From: CAIKMD01 sp035605975
GTDB lineage: Bacteria; Pseudomonadota; Alphaproteobacteria; ATCC43930; CGMCC-115725
Length of the DNA stretch: 64,000 bases
Assembly (NCBI GenBank): GCA_035605975.1
Contig: DATNGG010000078.1
Coordinates: forward strand, 1 to 64,000
Direction: 5' to 3'
Of the stretch, positions 27,059 to 37,326 are shown one piece after another. Every line of letters starts with the position of its first letter. Positions within the stretch are counted from its first letter, which is position 1. The translations under genes were made by a program, and so were the position numbers. The notes beneath the pieces are model-generated. The model did no database searches, was not told the origin of the DNA, and saw only the letters and a list, made by a program, of their open reading frames with translations.

Positions 27059-27670
27059 TTAGACGATTTTCCGATGCGCGCCGCGTGACGGGGGTTCGCC
27101 GTGCCCCTGGCGAAGGCCGGTCCCGGGCGCCATTTCCGACATCAACTCCTCTTTGCGCTCGGCCAGCCGCTGGCCGATCGCCGCCAGATCCATCTTGGCG
27201 GATTTCGCCTCGCGAAAGAGCTCCTTTTCTTCCTCCTTCACATGCTGCTTCACCTGCTCGCCGAGCACCTTGACCTTCGCGTCGTAAAGGTCGTCGCCGG
27301 GCTTCATCGCTTCGATCTCGGCGATGAGATGCTTGGCGCCGGCATGCTCGACGAGAGCCTCGTCGAGCAGATCTCCATCCTCGGTTGCGGTGCGCGCCTG
27401 CGGGTAGAAGATCTCTTCTTCGATCTGGCAATGGACTTTCAGCGCGGTGCAGATTTTCTCGGCAAGCGCTCCCTTTTCTTCCTCGTCCTCCAGCTCCTCA
27501 TACTCCTCGAAGAAGCCTTCGACCTCGCGATGATCGTGCTTCAACAGATCGAGGGCGTTCATCGCTCCGGGCGACGCCGACCCCGCCCTGCTCCCGCGGG
27601 AGCCGGATCGCGCGCGCACCGATTTGCGGCCGGCAGCCCGTTTTACTCTGGTCCTGGCCCTAGTCGCCAT
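27059..27670 (-). CDS. Hemerythrin HHE-domain protein with basic N-terminal tail
   Basis: A 203-residue protein. Residues 1-34 are Arg- and Lys-rich and likely disordered, possibly nucleic-acid binding. Residues 37-170 form a hemerythrin-type four-helix bundle with His45 and His47 in LLKHDHREVEGFF, the E-rich segment CQIEEEIFYP, LVEHAGAKHLIAEIE and HVKEEEKELF supplying candidate di-iron ligands. Such proteins bind oxygen or NO or sense redox stress. Upstream sequence carries an EcfG-like promoter (27797-27822), and the gene is divergent from a small membrane peptide with a similar element. The site GGAGG precedes ATG 27670 by 7 bases. Confidence 0.88.
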   Translation of the reverse strand: MATRARTRVKRAAGRKSVRARSGSRGSRAGSASPGAMNALDLLKHDHREVEGFFEEYEELEDEEEKGALAEKICTALKVHCQIEEEIFYPQARTATEDGDLLDEALVEHAGAKHLIAEIEAMKPGDDLYDAKVKVLGEQVKQHVKEEEKELFREAKSAKMDLAAIGQRLAERKEELMSEMAPGTGLRQGHGEPPSRGAHRKIV

Positions 27671-27796
27671 GGGTGGTCCTCCTCGATGAATGAATGATCT
27701 GGGGTGTCGGCGGCGGGACCGAGAGCGCCGCGCGCGCGGCAAGCGCCTCTCGCTCTCGCCGTCGCGTCCAACCGCTTGCCGCAACACCCGCCATTG

Positions 27797-27822
27797 AACA
27801 ATGACCGTTCCGATGGAGTTCC
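27797..27822 (-). promoter_or_regulatory. Candidate EcfG-type promoter for the hemerythrin gene
   Basis: On the minus strand it reads GGAAC-N17-TGTT, matching the alphaproteobacterial general stress consensus GGAAC-N16/17-CGTT with one mismatch. It lies about 130 bp upstream of the hemerythrin start. Confidence 0.45.
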
Positions 27823-27868
27823 TCACCCCACGCCAAATTCGCGTGCGCCTCGCGGCTCCGCCGCCCCA

Positions 27869-27893
27869 GGAACCATTCGAGACGCTCTGGGTT
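27869..27893 (+). promoter_or_regulatory. Candidate EcfG-type promoter for the 25-residue peptide operon
   Basis: Reads GGAAC-N16-GGTT on the plus strand, one mismatch from the EcfG consensus, 28 bp upstream of the small ORF's ATG. A second such element on the opposite strand serves the divergent gene. Confidence 0.45.
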
Positions 27894-27920
27894 CGATGCT
27901 GAGGAAGGACGGAGGACAAC

Positions 27921-27998
27921 ATGGCGCGCGGAATCCTGCTTTGGCTGCTTGGGGTGCCCATTCCCGTCATCATCATCCTTGCCCTGCTGTGGCATTAG
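27921..27998 (+). CDS. 25-residue single-helix membrane peptide
   Basis: ATG at 27921 preceded by GGAGG with 5-base spacing, then 25 codons and TAG. The peptide has Arg3 followed by one strongly hydrophobic segment (ILLWLLGVPIPVIIILALLW), enough to span a membrane once, ending in His. It lies 5 bp before the next membrane protein and is therefore likely cotranscribed. I believe close relatives are seen as tiny hypotheticals in other alphaproteobacteria. No function assigned; it may be a partner or assembly factor of the next gene's product. Confidence 0.65.
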   Translation: MARGILLWLLGVPIPVIIILALLWH

Positions 27999-28003
27999 CG
28001 CCC

Positions 28004-28915
28004 ATGAGCAACACGCGCGTCGCCATGGAGTCGACTGGCCGGACCGATCTTGGCGGCGCCGCGGCCGGCCGGATTGAGTCGCCGGTTTCGGCCGTATCAT
28101 GGGCGGCGATCATCGCGGGCGCAGTCGCCGCCGCCGCGGTCTCGCTGATCTTGCTGGCGCTCGGCTCAGGACTCGGCCTTGCTTCGATCTCGCCCTGGTC
28201 GGGCAGCGGCCTCTCCGCCGCGGGCTTCGGCATCGCGGCGGGGATATGGCTCATCATCGTGCAGTGGCTCGCCTCGGCCTTGGGCGGCTATGTGACGGGA
28301 AGGCTGCGCTCCAAATGGGTCGGAACCCATTCACATGAGGTGTTCTTTCGCGACACGGCGCATGGCTTCCTCGCCTGGGCGCTCGCAACCTTGGCGAGCG
28401 CGATGCTGCTGGCGGGCGTGACCTCCGCCGTGGTCGGCGGCGGCGTGCGGGCCGCGGCGAGCGTCGCGGGCGGCGCCGCGCAGGGCGCCGCGTCCAACGC
28501 GTCGAGCACCGCCTCGGGCGGCTCCGGCTCCGCGCTCGACGCCTATGATCTCGATGCGCTTTTCCGGTCGGACCGGCCCGATGCGAATGCCCCGGCTTCC
28601 GACAGCCGCGCCGAGGCGCTGCGCATTCTCGCGCATGGCGCGGCGAGCGGCGATGTGCCTCAGGACGACCGCGCCTATCTGGCGCGGCAAGTCGCGGCGC
28701 GCACCGGCATTTCGCAGGAGGATGCGGCAAAGCGCGTCGATGATGCGATCGGCCGCGCGAAGGCCATCGCCGCCAAGGCCAAGCAAGCCGCCGACACCGC
28801 GCGCAAATCGGGCTCGGCCTTGGCATTCTTCACGGCGCTCTCGATGGTTATCGGCGCCTTCATCGCCAGCATCGCCGCGGCCTTCGGCGGCAGCCAGCGG
28901 GACGAATACCCCTAA
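28004..28915 (+). CDS. Multi-pass membrane protein with C-terminal soluble tail
   Basis: A 303-residue protein with about four predicted transmembrane segments: near residues 28-52, 71-94, 125-150 and a final one at 268-292. Short Gly- and Ala-rich loops join them, and a soluble Ala-rich, partly helical segment (about 190-265) lies between the third and fourth. The helix AALGGYVTGRLRSKWVGTHSHE, in split form, resembles a family of stress-associated alphaproteobacterial membrane proteins. Function unknown. ATG 28004 is 5 bp after the stop of the 25-residue peptide. Its position under an EcfG-like promoter suggests general stress control. Confidence 0.72.
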   Translation: MSNTRVAMESTGRTDLGGAAAGRIESPVSAVSWAAIIAGAVAAAAVSLILLALGSGLGLASISPWSGSGLSAAGFGIAAGIWLIIVQWLASALGGYVTGRLRSKWVGTHSHEVFFRDTAHGFLAWALATLASAMLLAGVTSAVVGGGVRAAASVAGGAAQGAASNASSTASGGSGSALDAYDLDALFRSDRPDANAPASDSRAEALRILAHGAASGDVPQDDRAYLARQVAARTGISQEDAAKRVDDAIGRAKAIAAKAKQAADTARKSGSALAFFTALSMVIGAFIASIAAAFGGSQRDEYP

Positions 28916-28933
28916 GGTTGGGCGCGGCCGCGG

Positions 28934-29716
28934 CTATTTCGCGATCGAGGCGCGCCAGATAAACGCCCGGTGTTCGAGCCGGGCGAAGACGCCATGCTCC
29001 AAGATCAGCATCAGCACCACGAACATGACGATCCAGGCGAGAACCTGGTCCATGTTGAACTGGCCGAACCAGAAGAAAAACATATAGCCGATCCCGTATT
29101 TGAGGCCGAAGGTTTCCGCCAGGGCGACGATCTTCCAGGTCATGCCGAAGGCATAGCGGAAGGCCGAGAAGAGATACGGCATCAGCTGCGGCAGGAAGAC
29201 CTTGCGGATGAGCAGCGGCCGTCGCGCGCGGAAGGTCACGGCCATTTCGACCAAGGACTTGTCCATCGCCTTGGCGCCTTCGAAAATGTTGACGGCGACG
29301 TAGGGCGTCACCACCGCCATCACCGCGATAAGCCCGCCCGCCTCGCTGTAGCCGAACCACATCACGGCGAGGAACACCATGAGGATCGTCGGCATGGTGA
29401 GCATCCACGGGATCACCGCGAGCAGCGAGCGCTCGAAGACGCGGTTGAGCCCCATGGCAAGGCCGATCGCCGTGCCAAGCAGCATCGAGGCGATGAAGGC
29501 GATGAAGATGCGAGCAAGGGTGATGCCGATATCGAAGAACGCCGATTCGCCCTGCGGCCCGTTGGTCGACAAATCCGCCCAGATGGTGCGGCCGATGGCC
29601 AGCGGCCCCGGGAGAATGTCGGGATCGCCCGTCAGCTGCGCCCCCGCCCACCACAGCAGCAAGAGGAGGAGGATCGAGCTTGCACGCAACGCGCCGCTCT
29701 TCAGCCGGTCGCTCAT
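28934..29716 (-). CDS. ABC transporter permease (NitT/TauT type), second permease
   Basis: A 260-residue permease with about six helices. Its EAA loop reads as EMAVTFRARRPLLIRKVFLPQL (split at residues 160-181). It is the last gene of the SBP-permease-ATPase-permease operon transcribed from 32364. The order of genes and the presence of a second permease (30592-31356) show that the channel is a heterodimer, unlike the single-permease system at 17.8-20.6 kb. ATG 29716 lies 13 bp after the ATPase stop. Confidence 0.92.
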   Translation of the reverse strand: MSDRLKSGALRASSILLLLLLWWAGAQLTGDPDILPGPLAIGRTIWADLSTNGPQGESAFFDIGITLARIFIAFIASMLLGTAIGLAMGLNRVFERSLLAVIPWMLTMPTILMVFLAVMWFGYSEAGGLIAVMAVVTPYVAVNIFEGAKAMDKSLVEMAVTFRARRPLLIRKVFLPQLMPYLFSAFRYAFGMTWKIVALAETFGLKYGIGYMFFFWFGQFNMDQVLAWIVMFVVLMLILEHGVFARLEHRAFIWRASIAK

Positions 29717-29729
29717 AGGAGCATGACCC

Positions 29730-30536
29730 TCAAGCCTTCGCTTCGACGACGCTGAAGAATTCGCGCACCAGCGTCTTCTCCAGATCGAAAATCGCCGAAT
29801 CCTCGGGCTTGCGCGGCCGCGGCATGTCGACCGGCACTTGCTTGAAGATGCGCGCCGGCTTGGTCGTCATCATGTAGATGCGATCGGAGAGGAAGACCGC
29901 CTCGGCAAGGTCGTGCGTGACGAAGAGGATCGTCGGCTTGGCCCGCGCCAGAATATCGGCGATGTCGAAGCGCAGCTTCCGCGCGGTGATCGCGTCGAGA
30001 TGGCTGAAGGGCTCGTCCATCAGCAGAATATCGGGCTCGATGGCGAGGGCGCGGGCGATCGCCACACGCTGCTGCATGCCGCCGGAGAGGTTGAGCGGAT
30101 AGTTCTTCTCCTGCCCGGCGAGGCCGACCATGTCGAGATGCTTGGCGACGAGGCCGCGCCAGCGCTCGCGCGGAACGTTTTGCGCTTCGAGGACGAAATG
30201 GATATTGTCCTCGACCGTCAGCCAATTGAGCAGCCTCGGGCTCTGGAACACATAGCCGATGCGCGGCGGCGCGGCCGTCTTCTGTGCCAGCGTGACGAGA
30301 CCGCCATCATAGGTCTCGATCCCGGCGACGACGTTGAGCAAGGTCGATTTCCCGCAGCCCGACGGGCCGACGATGCTGACGAACTTGCCCTCATCGACGC
30401 TGATGCTCACCGAATCGAGCACGATGAAATCCTCCGCCGCGCCAGGCGAGCGGAAGCGCTTGGTCAGCTTGTCGACGCGAATGGCCGCGCTTGTCACCGC
30501 CCCGCGTCCTTCCGTCTCCACCGAAACTGGCGCCAT
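29730..30536 (-). CDS. ABC transporter ATPase (NitT/TauT type)
   Basis: A 268-residue import ATPase: Walker A GPSGCGKST, signature NLSGGMQQRVAIARA, Walker B DILLMDEPFSHLDAIT and H-loop LFVTHDLAEA. It drives the two permeases flanking it. Residues 1-18 are a variable extension; the conserved core starts at the AAIRVDKLTKRF segment. It follows the first permease by 55 bp. Confidence 0.95.
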   Translation of the reverse strand: MAPVSVETEGRGAVTSAAIRVDKLTKRFRSPGAAEDFIVLDSVSISVDEGKFVSIVGPSGCGKSTLLNVVAGIETYDGGLVTLAQKTAAPPRIGYVFQSPRLLNWLTVEDNIHFVLEAQNVPRERWRGLVAKHLDMVGLAGQEKNYPLNLSGGMQQRVAIARALAIEPDILLMDEPFSHLDAITARKLRFDIADILARAKPTILFVTHDLAEAVFLSDRIYMMTTKPARIFKQVPVDMPRPRKPEDSAIFDLEKTLVREFFSVVEAKA

Positions 30537-30591
30537 CGCCGCGTCCTATCTTGCCTCAGAGGCGCACCCGCGCGGCGCGCGCATCGCTCGA

Positions 30592-31356
30592 TCAGGTTGC
30601 AAATTGCGGCCTCCAGGCAAAGCTGCGCCGCGCCCAGAGGCGAAACACCAGGAGATCGATCAGGGCCATCACGATCATGAAACTCAGCCCCCAGGCGAGC
30701 ATCATGTCGACCCGCGTATCCTGGAACCAGTAGATGAGCTTTTGCCCGACGCCGCTGGTCGCGCCGAACGCCTCGGCGACCAGCGCGATCTTCCACGACA
30801 GGGAAAGCGCGATGCGCAGCGAGGAAAAAATGTAGGGCATGAGCTGGGGAATGAGCACCTTGCGCAGCATCAAGGACCGGCCCGCCCGGTAGACGCTGCC
30901 CATCTCGAGCAGGTTCTTCTCTACCGCCTTGGTGCCCTCCCAGATATTGAGAGCAACGAAGGGGATGACGATGAGGACGATCGTCAGAACCGGGGCGGCG
31001 CCCGACAGGCCGAACCACAACACCGACAGAAACGCCCAGCACACCGCCGGGATCGTCAGCAGCACCATGATCCAGCTGTCGAAAAACACCTCGATGGTGC
31101 GGCTGAGGCCCATGAGAAGGCCGATCGCCGAGCCGGCGAGCATCGAGAGGACGAAGCCCTCGAAAATCTCGACCAGCGTCTGCGCGAGGACGACATAGGA
31201 GGCGGGATCGCTATAGATCGCGATCACGCACCGAGCCAGCGCCACCGGGCCGGGGAAGAAGACCGGCAGGAAGGGGATCGAGACCACCTGCCAGAGGATC
31301 AGCCCGAGCGCGACGGAGATCGCGCCCGGCCACATCCGGCTTCGCTTCCGCTTCAC
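30592..31356 (-). CDS. ABC transporter permease (NitT/TauT type), first permease
   Basis: A 254-residue permease, GTG start at 31356 with GGGAAGAG upstream. It has a short basic N-terminus, about six helices and an EAA loop EMGSVYRAGRSLMLRKVLIPQL (split at 154-175). It lies 18 bp downstream of the binding-protein gene. Both permeases are similar enough to have arisen by duplication. Confidence 0.93.
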   Translation of the reverse strand: MKRKRSRMWPGAISVALGLILWQVVSIPFLPVFFPGPVALARCVIAIYSDPASYVVLAQTLVEIFEGFVLSMLAGSAIGLLMGLSRTIEVFFDSWIMVLLTIPAVCWAFLSVLWFGLSGAAPVLTIVLIVIPFVALNIWEGTKAVEKNLLEMGSVYRAGRSLMLRKVLIPQLMPYIFSSLRIALSLSWKIALVAEAFGATSGVGQKLIYWFQDTRVDMMLAWGLSFMIVMALIDLLVFRLWARRSFAWRPQFAT

Positions 31357-31374
31357 GCCGCTCTTCCCGGAGTT

Positions 31375-32364
31375 TCAGTTGCCGAGCAGCAGCGCGTGCT
31401 TTGCCTTGTCCGGGACCGCGTCGATGATGCCCTGCTTCTTGGCAATATCGAGGAACTTCCACTCGGCATCGACCACTTTGCTGTCCCAATGCGCCAAGAA
31501 AATGCGCTTCTCGCCGAGCAATTTCTTGTAGGTGGCGATCTCCGCCGGGGTGGTAACGCTCGCGAGCGTGCCGTACTTCTTGACCGCCGCATCGAGATTT
31601 TCCGGCTTCCTCAGCCAGCGGAACGATTCCTCCACCGCCGCGACGAAATTCTTGGCGCGGGCGGGATTCTCGTCGACCCAGCTTCGCCAGGCGACGATCG
31701 GCGCCGACCAGACGATCGGATAACCGGTCTTCTTCTTCCAATAATCATTGGGCGAGAAGATCGAGCGGAACTTGTCGGGTTGGGAGGCCGCCGCGACGCT
31801 GAACGAGCTGAGATTGACCATCGCGTCGACTTTGCCGGTCTGCAGCAGCTTGTAGAGCGCCGGCCCGGCGATCTGCTGCATCTTGGTGTCGTGCTCAACG
31901 TCGAGGCCGGTGGCATCCCGGATCGCCGCCTTGATCGCCTTGAACGATCCGGCGCCGGTCGACCAGACGCCGAACGTCTTGCCGCGCAGATCGGCGATCG
32001 TCTTGATCGGCGAATCCTTGCGGACGAACACGTCTTGGAAAACCGTCAACCCGCCGCCGATGATCACCCAATCGACGCCCTGGTTCATCTTCAAGATGGC
32101 GTCCATGCCCGAATAGGTCACCGCCATGGTTGCCTTGGACGGCAGGCCGGCGAGGAAGCCCGCGAAAGGCCGCGCATCGATATCGATATCGATGCCGTGC
32201 TTGCTGAAAATTCCCGCGTCCTTGCCGGCCATATAATTGAGGATGAAGACGCTGTTTTGGGGAATGACGACCTTGACCTTGTCGAGCGCCTTGGCCGGCG
32301 CCGCAAAGCCGATGACGGCACAGAGCGCGACCACAAGCCACGCGATGATCGGTTTTTGCCTCAT
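31375..32364 (-). CDS. NitT/TauT-type ABC transporter substrate-binding protein
   Basis: A 329-residue periplasmic binding protein with a signal peptide (hydrophobic 5-22, cleavage likely after AKA). The mature start DKVKVVIPQNSVFILNYMAG and FRSIFSPNDYWKKKTGYPIVW are typical of NMT1-like proteins. It is the first gene of a four-gene operon with two permeases and one ATPase. The ligand is unknown; no biosynthetic or degradative gene in the operon gives a clue. ATG 32364 is chosen since a longer frame would add an Arg-rich non-signal extension. Confidence 0.88.
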   Translation of the reverse strand: MRQKPIIAWLVVALCAVIGFAAPAKALDKVKVVIPQNSVFILNYMAGKDAGIFSKHGIDIDIDARPFAGFLAGLPSKATMAVTYSGMDAILKMNQGVDWVIIGGGLTVFQDVFVRKDSPIKTIADLRGKTFGVWSTGAGSFKAIKAAIRDATGLDVEHDTKMQQIAGPALYKLLQTGKVDAMVNLSSFSVAAASQPDKFRSIFSPNDYWKKKTGYPIVWSAPIVAWRSWVDENPARAKNFVAAVEESFRWLRKPENLDAAVKKYGTLASVTTPAEIATYKKLLGEKRIFLAHWDSKVVDAEWKFLDIAKKQGIIDAVPDKAKHALLLGN

Positions 32365-32632
32365 TCTTCGCCTCCCGGTTCCAAGCTTGACGATGCCCTG
32401 AAGCGCGAGCCGCTTGGAGACGCGGCGACCGCCTGGACAGCGCTTTTGTTTTGAATCCTCACATGGTCGCGCAGGTTTCCGGCTCGCAGCGGCGAGGCAA
32501 TGCCACGCGCCGCGGACCATTAGCCCACAATAACCACCGCCAAGATTACCGCGCGCCCGCAGCCGGGGACAAGGAGAAAGGGCCGCCGCGACGAGGGCCG
32601 AGAGCGGCCCCGGTGTCTCTCTCGGAGGAGGT

Positions 32633-33246
32633 TTAACGGCCGCCTCGCCGCGACCTTTCCTTTGGTGCGCGCGGCGGCTCGGGCTTCAGATAAAGGACTA
32701 GGCAGCCGATGCAGATGCCGAGTCCGCCCAGCGGATAGCGCAGCGCCAAGACCGCCGCCACGGCGAAGAGGCACAGCGTCGCGATCGAGCGAAAGCGCAT
32801 GGTGCGGCGGATTGCCGGCGCGATCTCGCCACCCTGGGCTCCCTCGATCAGCTCCCAAATCAGACCGATATAGGTTGCGTTGACGAGGAAGAAGACGGCC
32901 GCATAGAAAGCGACCGGCTGCGGCGCCAATTCGCTCACCGCCATCCAAGCGGTCGAAAGCGGCAGCAGCGACATCGAGAACAGATGCGCGAAATTGAACC
33001 ACAAGAGACGCGGCGTCGCCTCCGCGGCAAAGCGCATGAGATAGTGGTGGTTGATCCAGACGATGGCGATGAAGAGATCGCTCACGGCGTAGCTGAGCCA
33101 GGTCGGCCAGAGCGCGAGGAGCGCCGCGAAGGTGTGGGAAACGCGGGCGGCCGCAACTCCAGGACCAGCACCGTGATAAGGACGGCGAAGACACCGTCGG
33201 AGAACGTGCTCAATCGCTCGGGCGTCGCTCTGCGTAGTAGGGGCAT
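32633..33246 (-). pseudogene. TMEM175-type potassium channel gene with frameshift
   Basis: Two open frames on the same strand together give a complete bacterial TMEM175/DUF1211-type protein of about 204 residues. Frame one starts at ATG 33246 with MPLLRRATPERLSTFSDGVF, the family's R...FSDG pore-helix signature, and runs to LELRPPA. The family continuation FAALLALWPTWLSYAV and then VWINHHYL follows in another frame from about 33140. The shift is between 33135 and 33150, next to a GTTTCCC run, with no slippery heptamer of the usual -1 type. Read as one frame, the gene is truncated. It may be a real pseudogene or a single-base sequence error. Next to another broken gene. Confidence 0.8.
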
Positions 33247-33492
33247 GTCGCGTCCCTGCGCATCGAGACCGGACCCCTCGCCGGCCGGTTCATCAAAAGG
33301 GGGAGCCCCGCGGCTCGGCCGCAGGAAAGCACAGGCGGACGAGATTTTCCAATGCTCGCGCCGCCGCCGCGGCCCAAACCCCCGAGGGAGCATCTCGACG
33401 GGTTTGGCGTTTAAAGAGCAGGAGAAAGGCGCCATGGCATTCTCGGCATGATGACGCCGCCCGTGCCACCCTCCTTCGCGTGAGGATTGGCG

Positions 33493-34663
33493 ATGCGGAC
33501 GCGGATGAGCGGCGTTGTCGATTCGGCGCGGGATGCCTCGCGCAAGGCGGCGTCGCGCTATCGCGCGGCGCAGCGAAGCCTGCGAACGCCCAGCTCGCGC
33601 CGCAGCCGTTACGGGCTCGACTGGCTGAATTTCTTCCTCGCCGATGTCCAGACCGGTTTCGGCACTTTCGTCGCCTTCTACTTGGCGCGCCTCGGATGGA
33701 CTCAAGCGAGCATCGGCAGCGCTGGCGGCAGGGGGCTTGGTCAGCGTGCTCGGCCAGATACCGGGCGGCGCGCTCTCCGACGCGATCCGCTGGAAGCGCG
33801 CCTTGGCCGCAATCGGCATCCTGATGATCGGCGCGGCGGCGCTGATCTTGGCTTTCTTTCCCACCCGGCTCTTCGTCTTCGCCGCGGCGGGACACGCGCT
33901 CACAGCGGCAGTGATGGGCGCCGCCGGCGCCTACCTTTCCGAAAGCGCCATCTTCCTGACGGCGGCGCTGCTCTGCATCCCGGCCTTGGTGGCGCTCGTC
34001 GCGATCCGCGCCGAGGAGATCGACTATACGAGAGCGCGGAACGCCGCCACGGGCGACAAGGCAAAACTTGCGCGCCTGCGCGATCTCGCCGGCAATCGCG
34101 CGCTGCTGCTCTTCGCCGGCTGCGTCACGCTGTTTCAGCTCGCCGATGCCTCGATGCTGCCGCTGGTCGGCGAGACGATCGCCCGGCAAGCGGGAGCCGC
34201 CAATCTGCAGATGTCGAGCCTCATCATCGTGCCGCAAATCGTCGTCGCCATCCTTGCGCCCTGGGTCGGCTATCACTCTGAGCTGCGGGGACGGCGGCCC
34301 TTGCTGCTCGTCGGCTTCGCGCTCGAGCCGATTCGCGCCGGCATTCTCGCGCTAACGACCGCTTATCCGTTCCTCGTCGTCGTGCAATTGCTCAACGGCA
34401 TCAGCAGCGCAATGATCACCGTCCTCACCGTCCTCGTGATTACCGACCTGACGGCCGGCACCGGACGCTTCAATCTCGCGCAGGGGACATTGGGCGCGCT
34501 GATGGGCATCGCGGCCTCGGTCAGCACGATCGGCACCGGCTACATCGACGAAGTCTTCGGCCGCGGCGCCGGATTCATGACGGTCGGCATCATCGCTCTT
34601 CTCGCGACCGGGCTTCTCTGGGTGTTCCAGCAAGAGACCAAGCCCGCGGAGTACAGCGATTGA
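33493..34663 (+). pseudogene. MFS transporter gene with frameshift and internal deletion
   Basis: An MFS transporter of the type beginning YGLDWLNFFLADVQTGFG. The N-terminal part (ATG 33493, with GAGGA upstream) is in one frame up to TQASIGS near 33719; the rest, from ALAAGGLVSVLGQIPGG onward to the stop at 34663, is in another. A missing GC pair in the GCGCTGGCG-like run at about 33720 would explain the shift. Between the FFPTRLFVF and ALTAAVMGAAG segments, intact relatives carry about 45-50 more residues (helices 3-5 region), so there is also an in-frame deletion near 33885-33905. Two lesions make decay more likely than error. Confidence 0.8.
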
Positions 34664-34727
34664 CGCTTTCGCGGGGCGGACCTCACCCTCCTCCCGGTAG
34701 CGGCCGATCCCGGGCGTCACTGCCTTC

Positions 34728-34970
34728 CTACCACAGCCTTTTCCTGGCAAAGGCGTGACCGGAACCGGATTTCAGGTAGCGCTCAAAAGTCTCGGCTTTC
34801 TGCTCGTCAGAGAAGGCAATATAGGTGACCAACTTCCAAGGGACATATTTCGAGGTGTGCGACGATTTCCCTCCATTGTGTTCCGCCAGCCGCTGTTTTG
34901 GGTCGGACGTGATGCCGACATAGCGTTGATCGAGGGAAGATCCGCTCTGCAACAGATAAACATAGCGCAA
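34728..34970 (-). CDS. GIY-YIG domain small nuclease-like protein
   Basis: An 80-residue protein that is a bare GIY-YIG domain: YVYLLQSG and RYVGITSDPKQRLAEHNGG form the catalytic two-stranded sheet with its Tyr and Arg residues, and EKAETFERYLKSGSG follows. Such small proteins resemble the UPF0213/YhbQ group of DNA-binding or nuclease-like proteins; activity is not established for most. ATG at 34970. It is near the tRNA and rpoD on the same strand, though inverted repeats separate them. Confidence 0.85.
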   Translation of the reverse strand: MRYVYLLQSGSSLDQRYVGITSDPKQRLAEHNGGKSSHTSKYVPWKLVTYIAFSDEQKAETFERYLKSGSGHAFARKRLW

Positions 34971-35005
34971 TCGGGTGGCCCTCCTTCGCCAAAGGCTTCG
35001 GAGGG

Positions 35006-35068
35006 CATCCTGCTTCGCGAATTAGAGCGGCGCAAATCCTCCGAAGCGCGTCAGCGCGAAGCAGGATG
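35006..35068. repeat. 14-bp inverted repeat abutting the tRNA 3' end
   Basis: CATCCTGCTTCGCG (35006-35019) and its exact complement CGCGAAGCAGGATG (35055-35068) are separated by 35 bases; the second arm overlaps the last two tRNA bases. A further pair, CTTCGGAGG (34996-35004) and CCTCCGAAG (35039-35047), interleaves with the first, so the two stems cannot both form at once. On the minus strand the structure lies just past the tRNA and may aid 3' end formation. It resembles a REP-type element. Confidence 0.6.
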
Positions 35069-35142
35069 GTGGGCCCGGCAGGATTCGAACCTGCGACAAC
35101 GCCGTTATGAGCGGCGCGTTCTGACCGCTGAACTACAGGCCC
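35067..35142 (-). tRNA. tRNA with CAU anticodon (tRNA-Ile2 or elongator Met)
   Basis: All four arms fold: 7-bp acceptor GGGCCTG pairing with CGGGCCC (one U-G), D arm GTTC/GAAC, anticodon stem CGCCG/CGGCG with loop CTCATAA, T arm GCAGG/CCTGC with TTCGAAT. The CCA end is encoded. The anticodon is CAT. Sequence features (G1-C72, the CTCATAA loop, location by rpoD in alphaproteobacteria) fit the lysidine-modified tRNA-Ile2, but an elongator tRNA-Met cannot be excluded without model scoring. It is 76 bases long. Confidence 0.9.
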
Positions 35143-35156
35143 CCAAACGCAAGCAG

Positions 35157-35207
35157 CCAGCAGCTTTCAGCTTACAGCCAAAAGCTGACGGCCGATAGCT
35201 GACCGCT
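35157..35207. repeat. AGCT-rich repeat tract after rpoD
   Basis: Built from words such as AGCTGACGGC and GATAGCTGA. The 12-mers AAAGCTGACGGC and GCCGATAGCTGA recur at 39300-39322 in swapped order, so both tracts belong to the same low-complexity repeat family. Confidence 0.6.
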
Positions 35208-35213
35208 GAAGGC

Positions 35214-37184
<1,971 letters not shown>

Positions 37185-37326
37185 ATGCGTCCCGCCGTGA
37201 AATCACGTCCAGCACCCCATGCCGACGACGCGAAGCCGAGGCCCGCATCGATTTACATTCGATTAAACATTCTCCCGCCGCATCGACCCCTGGCTCTCTC
37301 TGCCGGCCCATGGCCGGTTCCTCCCC

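Noticed and set aside
33135..33150. Programmed frameshifting in the TMEM175-type gene.
   Set aside because: The GTTTCCC run is not a usual -1 heptamer, and no stimulatory hairpin was seen; a mutation or sequence error is simpler.
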